Origin: AP-15 sp963716115
Lineage (GTDB): Bacteria > Pseudomonadota > Alphaproteobacteria > ATCC43930 > CGMCC-115725
DNA length: 64,000 nt
NCBI GenBank assembly: GCA_963716115.1
Contig: CAVQSZ010000020.1
Location: 1-64,000 of the forward strand
Direction of reading: 5' to 3'
Shown: one piece after another, positions 55,081 through 63,515 of the stretch
Layout of the letters: every line of letters begins with the position of its first letter
How positions within the stretch are numbered: the stretch's first letter is position 1
The notes under the pieces: model-generated
What the model was told of the DNA's origin: nothing
Database searches by the model: none
What the model saw: only the letters and a program-made list of their open reading frames with translations
Position numbers and translations under genes: made by a program

Positions 55081-55914
55081 TCAGCTGGTCGAAGCGGGCT
55101 TCCCCTTGCCGGCGAGCTCGGCCTCCTCCTCGGCTTCGCGCTTGGCGCGCGCCTTCTCGACCATGCGGCAGGAGATGATCGAGGCCTCGAACAGGATGAT
55201 CAGCGGGATCGCGAGGCTGGTCTGGCTGATGATGTCGGGCGGGGTCAGCACCGCGGCCACGACGAACATGATGACGATCGCGTAGCGCCGCTTGGAGGCG
55301 AGCCCGGCCGCGGTGACGAGCCCGACCCGCGCCATCAGGGTCAGCAGAACCGGCAGCTGAAAGGCGACGCCAAAGCCGAACAGCAGGGTCATCACCAGCG
55401 ACAGGTACTCGTTGACCTTGGCTTCCAGCACGATCGGCAGCCCGCCGTCGCCGCCCGGCGATTCGAAGCTGACGAAAAACCGCCAGGCGACCGGGATCAC
55501 GACAAAATAGGCGAGCGACGCACCCATCGCGAACAATACCGGCGTCGCGAACAGGTAGGGGTAGAACGCGCCCCGCTCGTTCTTGTAGAGGCCGGGCGCG
55601 ACGAATTTCCAGATCTGGATCGCCACGATCGGGAAAGCCAGGCACAGCCCCGCCCAGAACGAGACCTTGACGTAGGTGAAGAAAGCTTCGGTCAGCCCGG
55701 TGTAGATCAGGTGCCGGCCGGTCTGCCCCTCGAAGATGACCGCCAGCGGGTGCACCAGAAAGCCGTAGATCCGCTCCTTGAACTGATAGGCGATCAGGAA
55801 CGCGACCATGATCGCGCCGATCGCCCACATCAGCCGGTTGCGCAGCTCGATCAGATGATCGAGGAGCGGCATCCGACCCGCTTCGAGCTCGTCCTCCCGC
55901 TCGTCCTCGGCCAC
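55081..55914 (-). CDS. tatC: Sec-independent protein translocase TatC
   Basis: A 277-residue inner-membrane receptor for twin-arginine signals, with six helices. MPLLDHLIELRNRLMWAIGA is the N-terminal signal-binding region, AFPIVAIQIWKFVAPGLYKN holds the conserved FxxP-like segment, and LVMTLLFGFGVAFQLPVLLT is helix 4. It works with TatB encoded 10 bases upstream; the twin-arginine binding proteins at 9956 and 45932 would be its clients. A charged tail of about 25 residues follows the last helix. Confidence 0.95.
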   Translation of the reverse strand: MAEDEREDELEAGRMPLLDHLIELRNRLMWAIGAIMVAFLIAYQFKERIYGFLVHPLAVIFEGQTGRHLIYTGLTEAFFTYVKVSFWAGLCLAFPIVAIQIWKFVAPGLYKNERGAFYPYLFATPVLFAMGASLAYFVVIPVAWRFFVSFESPGGDGGLPIVLEAKVNEYLSLVMTLLFGFGVAFQLPVLLTLMARVGLVTAAGLASKRRYAIVIMFVVAAVLTPPDIISQTSLAIPLIILFEASIISCRMVEKARAKREAEEEAELAGKGKPASTS

Positions 55915-55924
55915 GGCAAACCCC

Positions 55925-56440
55925 TTACGGCGTGGGCGCAGCGCTGTCGCGCGAGGCGGCCTCGGCCGGCGCGGCGGCCGGTTCGGCCGCGATCGCCGGC
56001 GCGCCTCGGCGGGCTCTGCGCCTCGCGCGAGCGGCCTCGGCCGGCTCGGCCGCGACCGCCGGCGGCGCCTCGGCGGCCGGCGCGGCGATCTCCGCGCCGT
56101 CTTCGACCATTGCCGGCGCCGGCGTCGCGGGCTCGGAAAAATCCGGCAGCTCGGGCGGCTTCAGGCTCTCGGCGAGCTCGCCCTTTGGGTCGATCGTGTT
56201 GCGGAACTCCTTGTCGAGGTCGATCTCGGTCGCCTTCTTCAGCTCCTGCCGCACTTCGTCGAGCTCGGCTTCGCGGATCATCTGGTCGATGCTGCTCTGG
56301 AACTCGCGCGACAAGGTGCGCGCCTTGCGCACCCAGAACCCGGCCACCTTGAGCGCCTTCGGCAGATCCTTCGGGCCGATGAAGATCAGCGCCACGATCC
56401 CGATCAGCATCAGCTCGGACCAGCCGAGGTCAAACAGCAT
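55925..56440 (-). CDS. tatB: Sec-independent protein translocase TatB
   Basis: A 171-residue protein with one N-terminal membrane helix (LGWSELMLIGIVALIFIGP), the hinge Pro and an amphipathic helix (LPKALKVAGFWVRKARTLSR), then a charged middle and an Ala/Pro/Glu-rich tail. The EL start and GPKDLP hinge are the TatB form. No tatA is found upstream, where it usually is; it must lie elsewhere in the genome. Confidence 0.92.
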   Translation of the reverse strand: MLFDLGWSELMLIGIVALIFIGPKDLPKALKVAGFWVRKARTLSREFQSSIDQMIREAELDEVRQELKKATEIDLDKEFRNTIDPKGELAESLKPPELPDFSEPATPAPAMVEDGAEIAAPAAEAPPAVAAEPAEAARARRRARRGAPAIAAEPAAAPAEAASRDSAAPTP

Positions 56441-56569
56441 CGCCGCCGCCTCGATGCGCTCTCGAAGGCCTCAAGCAGTTCATCGTTCCCGCTCCGCCAC
56501 GCGGCGCGATGATGTCAGAAAGGGCCGGCCCCGGCAATCGACGCCGCCGGCCGAGCCGTCGCAGCCGTG

Positions 56570-57305
56570 TCAGCCGAGCGCGGCCTTGTAGGCGCGCACC
56601 GCCGCGGCGAAGCCCATGACCAGCGCGTCGGCGGTCAGCTCGTGCCCGATCGAGGCTTCGGCGAACCCCGGCAGGGCGGCGGCCAGCGGCGGCAGATTGT
56701 CGAGGTTCAGGTCGTGGCCGATGTTGACGACGAGGCCCAGCTCGGCCGCGCGCGCCGCCGTCGCGGCGCAGCTCTGCAGCATCGCCTCGCGGACGGCCGG
56801 CGCGAAAGGCGGCGGCGTAGGCGCCGGTGTAGATCTCGACGCCGTCGGCGCCGGCGTTATGGATGCGGGCGATGGCGGACGGCTCGGGATCGATAAACAG
56901 GATGACGCGGCAGCCGAGCCGTTTCAGCTCGCCGATCGCCGGGTCGACCAGCCGCAGCTGCGCGGCGTCGAGCTTCCACCCTTCCTCGGAGGTCAGCACG
57001 TCGGGGCCGTCCGGCACCAAGGTGCATTGCTCGGGCTTCACCTCGGCGACGAGGTCGAGAAAGCGCCGGTCGGGATAGCCCTCGAGGTTGAGCTCGAATG
57101 CCGGCCGCCACGGCCGCATCAGCCCGGCGAGCCCGGCCACGTCGCCGCGGCGGATATGCCGCTCGTCGGGCCGCGGATGCGCCGTCAGCCCGTCCGCCCC
57201 CGCATCATGCGCGATCCGCCCGAAGCGCAGCACGTCCGGCACCCCGGTCCGGCGCGAGTTGCGCAGCAGCGCGATCTTGTTGAGGTTGACGCTGAGCCGC
57301 GGCAT
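56570..57305 (-). CDS. pdxJ: Pyridoxine 5'-phosphate synthase (one frame break)
   Basis: An enzyme of about 244 residues that condenses 1-deoxyxylulose 5-phosphate with 3-amino-2-oxopropyl phosphate to give pyridoxine phosphate. MPRLSVNLNKIALLRNSRRT, GADGLTAHPRPDERHIR, FELNLEGYP, EQCTLVPDGPDVLTSEEGW and VNIGHDLNLDNLP are all family signatures. The frame breaks at the aaa/ttt run at 56805-56807; removing one t joins GAYAAAF to APAVREAMLQSCAATAA. All catalytic segments are kept, so a sequence error is likely. It lies about 130 bases upstream of tatB, in the same direction. Confidence 0.9.
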
Positions 57306-57380
57306 GGCGGCGATATTAGACCGCGCCGCGGCGCCTGTCACCGCAAGGAGCGGCGCGATGATCGGCGCCGCATTCGCGGC

Positions 57381-58307
57381 TCAGTCGCGCGCGCTGGCGC
57401 GGGCGGCGACCGCGACCCGGTCGAAATCGGCGGCGACGCGCGATCGGGGGAAAAGCCCGGCGGCTTCGGCGGCGATCTCCGCCGCCGGGTAGCGGCCGGA
57501 GATGTGGGTCAACAGCAGCTCGCCGACCCCGGCGTCACGGGCGAGGCGTGCCGCCGCCGCGGCGGTCAGGTGCCCGCGTGGTCGGGCCAGCGCGGCGTCG
57601 CGCTCGAGGAACGTCGCCTCGATCACCAGCGCGTCGGCGGCGCGCGCCGGCTCGACCAGCGCCGGCGCGTCCTCGGCGTCGCCGACGACGACGAGCCTCG
57701 CGCCGGGCGCCTCCGGGCCGCGGACCATTTCCGGCGTGACCCGGCGACCGTCGGCCAGCGCCACCGCGGCCCCGGCGGCGAGGGCGCGCCGGCCCGGCCC
57801 TTTCGGCACGCCGAGCGCTTCGAGGCGATCGCGGAGCAACGGCCGGCGCGGCTCGCCCTGGAACAGCCAGCCGAAGCTCTCGGTCCCGCGATGGGCGACC
57901 GCGAAGGCGTCGAGGCGCCAGCCCGGCAGCGACAGCACGGGACCCGGCGGCGCGGCGCGCAGACGGTAGCCGCCGCCGTCCTCCGGCCCGACCGTGGCCG
58001 CGAGATAGGCGCGCACGACCGCCACCGTCTGGCGGCTGCCGATGATCTCGATCGGCTCGCCGAGGCCGTAGAGCGCGCGCGTCGCGATCAGCCCGGCGAG
58101 CCCGCCGATGTGGTCGAGATGGGCATGGGTCAGCAGCACCCGCCCGAGCCCGCGAAACCCGACCCCGGCGCGCATCATCTGGCGCTGCGCGCCCTCGCCG
58201 CAATCGACGAGCAGCCGGCAGGGTCCGGCGGCGACCAGCAACGCCGGCGAGCCCCGGTCGGTCGACGGGACCGCGGCCGAGGTGCCGAGAAAGACCAGCT
58301 CGAACAT
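57381..58307 (-). CDS. rnz: Ribonuclease Z (metallo-beta-lactamase fold)
   Basis: A 308-residue enzyme that trims tRNA 3' ends. MFELVFLGTSAAVPSTDRGS is the opening strand, VLLTHAHLDHIGGLAGLI carries the HxHxDH zinc motif (about residues 61-66), VIEATFLERDAALARPRGHL has a further Asp/His region, and ELLLTHISGRY the last His. The Met giving MFELVFLG is taken as the start; 14 upstream residues are not family-like. Convergent to nothing: the amidase gene diverges from it by about 25 bases. Confidence 0.93.
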   Translation of the reverse strand: MFELVFLGTSAAVPSTDRGSPALLVAAGPCRLLVDCGEGAQRQMMRAGVGFRGLGRVLLTHAHLDHIGGLAGLIATRALYGLGEPIEIIGSRQTVAVVRAYLAATVGPEDGGGYRLRAAPPGPVLSLPGWRLDAFAVAHRGTESFGWLFQGEPRRPLLRDRLEALGVPKGPGRRALAAGAAVALADGRRVTPEMVRGPEAPGARLVVVGDAEDAPALVEPARAADALVIEATFLERDAALARPRGHLTAAAAARLARDAGVGELLLTHISGRYPAAEIAAEAAGLFPRSRVAADFDRVAVAARASARD

Positions 58308-58332
58308 GACCCGGCGATGATAAGCTCGCGCG

Positions 58333-59877
58333 ATGAAAAGCGCGATCACCGGGAACGAGACGGTCGCCGGGCTGCGCGCGGCGCTGGCCGCGGGTGCTGC
58401 GACCGCGGCCGAGCTGACGCGGTTCTATCTGGCGCGGATCGAGGCCTTCGACCGCGCCGGGCCCGGGCTCAACGCGGTGCGCGAGGTCAACCCGGAGGCG
58501 TTGGCGATCGCCGCCGCGAGCGACGCGCTTGTGCCGGCCGCGCGCCGGCCGCTCGAAGGCGTCCCGATCCTCCTCAAGGACAACATCGCCACCGCCGACC
58601 GCCAGCACACGACCGCCGGCTCGCTGGCGCTCGCCGAGGCGCGGGCCGCTCGCGACGCCACACTCGTCAGGCTGCTGCGGGACGCCGGCGCGGTGATCCT
58701 CGGCAAGGCCAACCTCACCGAGCTCGCCAACATCCTGGCGATCGACATGCCGTCGGGCTACAGCTCGCTCGGCGGCCAGGTCCGCAACCCCTACGCCCCG
58801 GCGCTCGACGAGAAGGGCGTGCCGGTCGTCTCGCCCGGCGGGTCGAGCTCGGGGTCGGCCGCGGCGGTCGCGGCCGGGCTCGCCGCGGCGGCGATCGGCA
58901 CCGAGACCTCGGGCTCGCTCCTATCGCCGGCCTGCCAGAACGGGCTCGTCACGGTCAAGCCGACGGTCGGCCTCGTCAGCCGCGCCGGCATCGTCCCGAT
59001 CGCCCACAGCCAGGACACCGCCGGTCCGTTGACCCGCACCGTGCGCGACGCGGCGATCCTCTTAAACGTGCTCGCCGCCGCCGACCCGCTCGACCCGGCG
59101 ACCGCGGCATTGCAGCGCCCGGCCGATTATACGAGCGCGCTCGACGAGGATGGGCTGCGGGGCGCCCGCATCGGCCTGCCGAGCGACCCTGCCGACCCCG
59201 GCAACGATGTCTATTACGGCCCGTTGCCGGCCCCGGCCGCCGCGATCATGCGGCAGGCGGTCGCGGCGATCGAGGCGCAGGGGGCGACCGTGGTGCGCGC
59301 CAATATCCCGACCGCGGGCTGGATCGGCGGCCCCGGCGTCGACATGGCGATCCTCAACCGCAACCCGGAAAGCCCCGACCGGCATCGGCCGGCGCGCCGC
59401 TCGATCGTCCTGGTCTACGAGCTGAAGCACGACCTCGACGCATATCTGCGCGACTGGGCGACCGAGACCGAGATGCGCAGCCTCGCCGACATCGTCGCGT
59501 TCAACGCGGCCCATGCCGGGCGCGCCCTGCGCTTTGGCCAGGACATCTTTCTTGCCGCCGCGGCGACACGCGGCGACCTCGCCGAGCCCGAATATCTGTC
59601 GGCCCGCCGGATGGACCTCCACGCCGCGCGCACGCTCGGGCTCGACGCCTACATGGACCAGCGCCGGCTCGACGCGGTGCTGTTCCCCGGCGCCGTGGGG
59701 GCGGCAATCGCGGCCAAGGCCGGCTACCCGAGCGTGCAGGTCCCGGCCGGGCTTGACGGCGTCCCCTACGGCGCCACCTTCACCGGCCGCGCCTGGAGCG
59801 AGCCTCTGCTGCTGCGCCTCGCCTACGCCTTCGAGCAGGCGACCCAGGCGCGCCGCCCGCCGCCGCTCGCGCCGTGA
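58333..59877 (+). CDS. Amidase, amidase-signature family
   Basis: A 514-residue amidase with the Ser-cisSer-Lys triad: Lys in EGVPILLKDNIATADRQHT (about residue 83), the Gly/Ser-rich loop VSPGGSSSGSAAAVAAGLA (about 170) and the nucleophile in IGTETSGSLLSPACQNG (about 195). The family splits amides from small aryl or peptide substrates, and GatA belongs here too, but the C-terminal half differs from GatA. There is no signal peptide. It is divergent from rnz and converges with the LLM enzyme gene at 4 bases. Confidence 0.92.
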   Translation: MKSAITGNETVAGLRAALAAGAATAAELTRFYLARIEAFDRAGPGLNAVREVNPEALAIAAASDALVPAARRPLEGVPILLKDNIATADRQHTTAGSLALAEARAARDATLVRLLRDAGAVILGKANLTELANILAIDMPSGYSSLGGQVRNPYAPALDEKGVPVVSPGGSSSGSAAAVAAGLAAAAIGTETSGSLLSPACQNGLVTVKPTVGLVSRAGIVPIAHSQDTAGPLTRTVRDAAILLNVLAAADPLDPATAALQRPADYTSALDEDGLRGARIGLPSDPADPGNDVYYGPLPAPAAAIMRQAVAAIEAQGATVVRANIPTAGWIGGPGVDMAILNRNPESPDRHRPARRSIVLVYELKHDLDAYLRDWATETEMRSLADIVAFNAAHAGRALRFGQDIFLAAAATRGDLAEPEYLSARRMDLHAARTLGLDAYMDQRRLDAVLFPGAVGAAIAAKAGYPSVQVPAGLDGVPYGATFTGRAWSEPLLLRLAYAFEQATQARRPPPLAP

Positions 59878-59881
59878 GCGG

Positions 59882-60706
59882 CTACAGGTAGTCCCGCACC
59901 CGCTCGAGCTCGCCCAGCGCGTTGTCGCGGGAGACCAGCAGCACCTCGTCGAAGCCGATCTGCTCGAGCCGCTTCAGCCGCTGGCGCGCGTCGTCGGGCA
60001 GGCAGACGAGCGAGACCTTCGCCCGCTCGGCGAGGCTCCCCGGCTCCGGCCGGTTGGCGAGGTCGACAACGACATTGGCGAGGACCGCGTTGCCCCCGCC
60101 GGCCTCGCGATAGAGCCGCATGCCGGTTTCGAGATCCTCCCAGCTGCTGTAGAGGCCCGACGCGATCCAGCCCTGGCACTGCTTGGCGGCGTAGGCGATC
60201 CAGCGCGGGTTGCGCCACGCCCCGAGCAGGACCGGCGGCCCGCCTTCGCTGCCCGGCCACGGCGTCAGGCTCCCGCCGTTGACCGGCTCGCCGCGCCAGG
60301 TCCGGCGCATGATCTCGAGCGAGCTCATCAAGGTGCGAAACCGCTGCGGGTAATCCGCGCCGAACAGGTCGAAATCGGCCTGCGTCGAGCCGCTGCCGAC
60401 GCCGAGCCGCAGCCGGCCGCCGGACAACGCCTGGACCGACTGCACGCGGTGCGCGAGGTCGACCGGATGGCGCAGCGACACCTGCAGCACCGCGGTGCCG
60501 AGCTCGATCCGCCGCGTCACCGCCGACAGCGCCCCCAGCGCCACCATCGGGTCCAGGGTCGGCTGCCCGCGGCCGAGCGAATCGGTGACCCAGATCCCGG
60601 GAAACCCGCCGGCCTCGACCCGCCGGGCGTAATCGGCGATGCGGTCGAGCGACCGGCCCGGCGGCTCGGTTCCGGGGCGCATGAAGGTGACGACGCTCAA
60701 CCTCAT
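59882..60706 (-). CDS. LLM class flavin-dependent oxidoreductase
   Basis: A 274-residue luciferase-like protein, compact and of the F420/FMN-dependent kind. RLSVVTFMRPGTEPPGRSLD is the N-terminus, GGFPGIWVTDSLGRGQPTLD near 33-52, IELGTAVLQVSLRHPVDLAH near 68-87, and RLRLGVGSGSTQADFDLFGA near 98-117. It is the third such enzyme in this window. The ATG at 60704-60706 is the first in frame next to the opening strand. Substrate unknown. Confidence 0.86.
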   Translation of the reverse strand: MRLSVVTFMRPGTEPPGRSLDRIADYARRVEAGGFPGIWVTDSLGRGQPTLDPMVALGALSAVTRRIELGTAVLQVSLRHPVDLAHRVQSVQALSGGRLRLGVGSGSTQADFDLFGADYPQRFRTLMSSLEIMRRTWRGEPVNGGSLTPWPGSEGGPPVLLGAWRNPRWIAYAAKQCQGWIASGLYSSWEDLETGMRLYREAGGGNAVLANVVVDLANRPEPGSLAERAKVSLVCLPDDARQRLKRLEQIGFDEVLLVSRDNALGELERVRDYL

Positions 60707-60838
60707 GACCGACCGCCGCGCGAAATTCCCACCATTATCTCCATCGCCAACGATGACCTGTCCCCCGACAATGCAATATCTCGGGCGCGGCGGCCAACGC
60801 TTCGTTAAGATCGAGCCGATCGAGACCGGGACGCGTCG

Positions 60839-61663
60839 ATGAGCTCGGCTGCATGGCGCAAGGCCAATCGGGCCAATTGGGACGAGCGGGTCGGGGTTCA
60901 CCTCGCCGCCTACGATCTTGTGCCGTTGCGCGCCGGGCGCGGCCGGCTGAACGCGATCGAGGAAGGCGAGCTCGGGCCGGTGGCCGGGTTGCGCGTCCTC
61001 CATCTGCAATGCCATTTCGGCTGCGACACCCTGACCCTGGCGCAGCGCGGCGCCGAGACCGTCGGCCTCGATTTTTCGCCGCCGGCGATCGCCGCGGCGA
61101 ACGCCTTGGCGGCCGAGCTCGGCCTCGCCGCGCGGGCGCGTTTTGTCGAGGCCGATCTCTACGACGCGCCGGCCGCGATCCCCGAGCCCGCCTCGTTCGA
61201 CCTCGTCTTCGTCACCTGGGGCGCTCTTGCCTGGCTGCCGGACATCGCGGGATGGGCCGGAATCGTCGCCCATTTCCTGAAACCGGGCGGGGCGTTGTAT
61301 TTGGCCGAAGGGCATCCCGCGGCGCTGGTCTTCGACGACGCGGCGGCGCTCCCCGACGGCATGCCCGGCTATTTCGCGCCCTATTTCGGCAATGCGCCGG
61401 CAGTGATCGACGACCCCTCGGATTACGCCGACGAAAGGGTGCTGCTGCGCAACGCCAGGACCTACACCTGGATCCATCCGCTGGGCGATGTCGTCACCGC
61501 CTTGCGCGAGGCCGGGTTGCGGCTCGACTGGCTGCACGAGCACGATCGCGTCGCGTGGCGCATGTTCCGGCGACTGGTCAAGGACGGCGACGGCCTCTAC
61601 CGCTGGCCCGGCAAGCCGTGGCTGCCGCTCGCCTTTTCGCTGCGCGCGATCCGGGAGGATTGA
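60839..61663 (+). CDS. Class I SAM-dependent methyltransferase
   Basis: A 274-residue methyltransferase: RKANRANWDERVGVHLAAYD at the N-terminus, VLHLQCHFGCDTLTLAQRGA as the SAM-binding strand-loop (about residues 52-71), VGLDFSPPAIAAANALAAEL, and FDLVFVTWGALAWLPDIAGW as motif IV. The LHLQCHFGxDTLxLA form marks a large, mostly uncharacterised group in alphaproteobacteria and actinobacteria. Alone, divergent from the LLM gene; a hairpin terminator follows. Confidence 0.88.
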   Translation: MSSAAWRKANRANWDERVGVHLAAYDLVPLRAGRGRLNAIEEGELGPVAGLRVLHLQCHFGCDTLTLAQRGAETVGLDFSPPAIAAANALAAELGLAARARFVEADLYDAPAAIPEPASFDLVFVTWGALAWLPDIAGWAGIVAHFLKPGGALYLAEGHPAALVFDDAAALPDGMPGYFAPYFGNAPAVIDDPSDYADERVLLRNARTYTWIHPLGDVVTALREAGLRLDWLHEHDRVAWRMFRRLVKDGDGLYRWPGKPWLPLAFSLRAIRED

Positions 61664-61704
61664 GGTCGCGACCGCCGCCGGCGGCCTCGGGCCTGCGGCG
61701 AGGC

Positions 61705-61732
61705 GGAGCGCCTGCCCTCCGGCGGGCGCTCC
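61705..61732. terminator. Hairpin between convergent genes
   Basis: ggagcgcctgcc-ctcc-ggcgggcgctcc is a stem of about 12 pairs with one bulge and no clear U tract. It lies between the methyltransferase stop and the end of the leftward zincin-like gene, so it can serve both strands. Confidence 0.5.
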
Positions 61733-61787
61733 GCGCCTGCGACCCGCGGCGTCGCGTCGCTCGCGCGCCCTTTTAACGAGGACGGGG

Positions 61788-62501
61788 TCAGCGCCGATTG
61801 AAACGGACGGCGCTGCGGCGCCGGCCGAGCTCATGCCGCGCCCGGCGTTCGCGGCGCGAGCCGTCCGGGGCCGCGGCCCGCAAGGAGCCCATCATCGCGG
61901 ACCCGGTGACCTGCACCCAGCCGCGACGCCCATCGAATTTCTGAGCATAGCCGCCGCTGAGGATCTGGAACGCGGCATGGGCATGGCCCTTGAGGTCGAT
62001 CGCGCCCTGGGCATGCTCGTGCGCGAACCAGTTCGGCGTGATGAAATCGGTCACCAGGACCTTGCCGATCATATAGCCGTACTCATCGCTCTCGACCGGG
62101 TCGCACACCTCGCCGGCCCAAAACGTGCCGTGCGGATCCTGGTAGGCGCTGTTGAGCCAGGGGTCGACCGCCATCTCGCACAGCTCGTGCGTGGCCCCGA
62201 CGCTGATGCTGGCGTTGTCGGATTTGAGGGTTTTGACGAACACCTTGGAGATCGGAAGGCCGTCATTGGTCAGGTCGTGATAGGCCAACGCCCCGGCCTG
62301 GTCGCTGTCGTCCAGAAACACCAGCCACCAGCTGCCGGCGGCCGGCTGGGCGCCCTTCGCCGTGAAGGTGAAGCTGGCGGCGTCGACCCCCCAGACCGGC
62401 AGCAGATCCTTGTTCCATTGCTGCTCGAAGGCGTCGAGCATGGCCTGGACATCGCCGTCGCCGATGGCGTTGGATTCGTTGATCACCGCAATCTGTGGCA
62501 T
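61788..62501 (-). CDS. Zincin-like protein with HExxE...D motif
   Basis: A 237-residue protein of no named family. SVGATHELCEMAVDPWLNSA (about residues 118-137) and GEVCDPVESDEYGYMIGKVL (about 148-167) recall the HE-x-x-E-x-x-x-DP...GExxD pattern of a group of bacterial putative zinc peptidases. WFAHEHAQGAIDL adds further His. There is no signal peptide. The C-terminus is Arg-rich (SRRERRARHELGRRRSAVR). The role is unknown; catalysis is inferred from the motif alone. I start at MPQIAVINESNAIG because upstream residues are not protein-like. Confidence 0.55.
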   Translation of the reverse strand: MPQIAVINESNAIGDGDVQAMLDAFEQQWNKDLLPVWGVDAASFTFTAKGAQPAAGSWWLVFLDDSDQAGALAYHDLTNDGLPISKVFVKTLKSDNASISVGATHELCEMAVDPWLNSAYQDPHGTFWAGEVCDPVESDEYGYMIGKVLVTDFITPNWFAHEHAQGAIDLKGHAHAAFQILSGGYAQKFDGRRGWVQVTGSAMMGSLRAAAPDGSRRERRARHELGRRRSAVRFNRR

Positions 62502-62739
62502 GGATTGGCTCCCTCGAAGAGACGGGCGCGTCGCTGCGCCGTGCCGTGAACCTCCGACATCGACTGAGCGGAAGGTCCGGGCAGGCCCGACGATATCGGA
62601 CGAGCCGCGCGAAGACGTGTGAGCGGCCTCACACAACCGCCCGAATCTTTCCCGTTTCCGGCGAGCCCGAGGCCTCTTGCCAAGGTGCAGGCCGGCGGCG
62701 GCTGGGGAGCGTTAATCACTCGACCAAACGGTTTACCCT

Positions 62740-62758
62740 TGATACGTATCTCGTATCA
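62740..62758 (+). promoter_or_regulatory. Palindromic operator/promoter of the higBA pair
   Basis: tgatacg-tatct-cgtatca: 7-base perfect arms with a 5-base centre, 22 bases upstream of the higB ATG. A TATCAT -10-like box (62754-62759) overlaps it, the expected site for autorepression by HigA. Confidence 0.7.
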
Positions 62759-62780
62759 TATTACGTCCTGTGCCCGCTCG

Positions 62781-63062
62781 ATGATCCGATCGTTCAAATG
62801 CAAGGAAACGGAAGGCGTATGGCGCGGCCGGGCGAGCCGGAGATTTCCCCGCGATATCCAGGATCGGGGATTGCGAAAACTACGGCAGCTCGACGCCTCG
62901 CGCGTCCTGGACGACCTCCGAAACCCGCCGGGAAACCGCCTCGAACCGCTGAGAGGAGATCGGGTCGGGCAAATGAGCATCCGGATCAACGAGCAGTGGC
63001 GCATCTGCTTTGCATGGTCGGACGGGCATGCGGATGACGTGGAGATTGTCGACTATCATTGA
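62781..63062 (+). CDS. higB: HigB-type RelE-superfamily toxin
   Basis: A 93-residue ribosome-dependent mRNase. MIRSFKCKETEGVWRGRASR, then GLRKLRQLDASRVLDDLRNP, PPGNRLEPLRGDRVGQMSIR, and the closing strand WRICFAWSDGHADDVEIVDY are the HigB pattern. The ATG at 62781 is right after the operator. It precedes the antitoxin gene by 16 bases, toxin first, as is normal for higBA. Confidence 0.92.
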   Translation: MIRSFKCKETEGVWRGRASRRFPRDIQDRGLRKLRQLDASRVLDDLRNPPGNRLEPLRGDRVGQMSIRINEQWRICFAWSDGHADDVEIVDYH

Positions 63063-63078
63063 CGGGGACAACGGATCG

Positions 63079-63381
63079 ATGGGCCAGCTTCATAACCCGC
63101 ACCCAGGCGAAATTCTCAAGGAAGAGTTTCTGAACCAGCTCGGCATGAGCCAGAACCGGCTGGCCCGGGCGATCGGCGTCCCTGGCAATCGCATTCACGC
63201 GATCGTCAACGGCGCCCGCGACATCACTGCCGACACCGACCTGCGCCTGTGCCGGTTCTTTGGCCTTTCCGAGGGTTATTTCCTGCGCCTTCAAAACGCC
63301 TACGACACGCTCGAAGCCAAGCGTGGCATCGCCGACCAGCTCGCCAAGATCGAGCCGTACAAGCCGCAGAGGGCGGCCTGA
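63079..63381 (+). CDS. higA: HigA-type antitoxin, XRE family
   Basis: A 100-residue helix-turn-helix antitoxin. HNPHPGEILKEEFLNQLGMS is the family start, QNRLARAIGVPGNRIHAIVN the DNA-binding helix pair, and GLSEGYFLRLQNAYDTLEAK the following segment. It neutralises HigB and represses the operon at the palindrome at 62740-62758. Confidence 0.93.
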   Translation: MGQLHNPHPGEILKEEFLNQLGMSQNRLARAIGVPGNRIHAIVNGARDITADTDLRLCRFFGLSEGYFLRLQNAYDTLEAKRGIADQLAKIEPYKPQRAA

Positions 63382-63515
63382 CCTATCCGTAGTGGATCGC
63401 ACCCGACGGATCGCGCCCGCTTCCCCGTCATGCCGGCGAAGGCGGTATCCGCGGCGGAAGTGGGTCCCGGCCCGCGCCGGGACAGCGGGAAGGGAGGCGT
63501 GAGAGCCGGCGCGAA

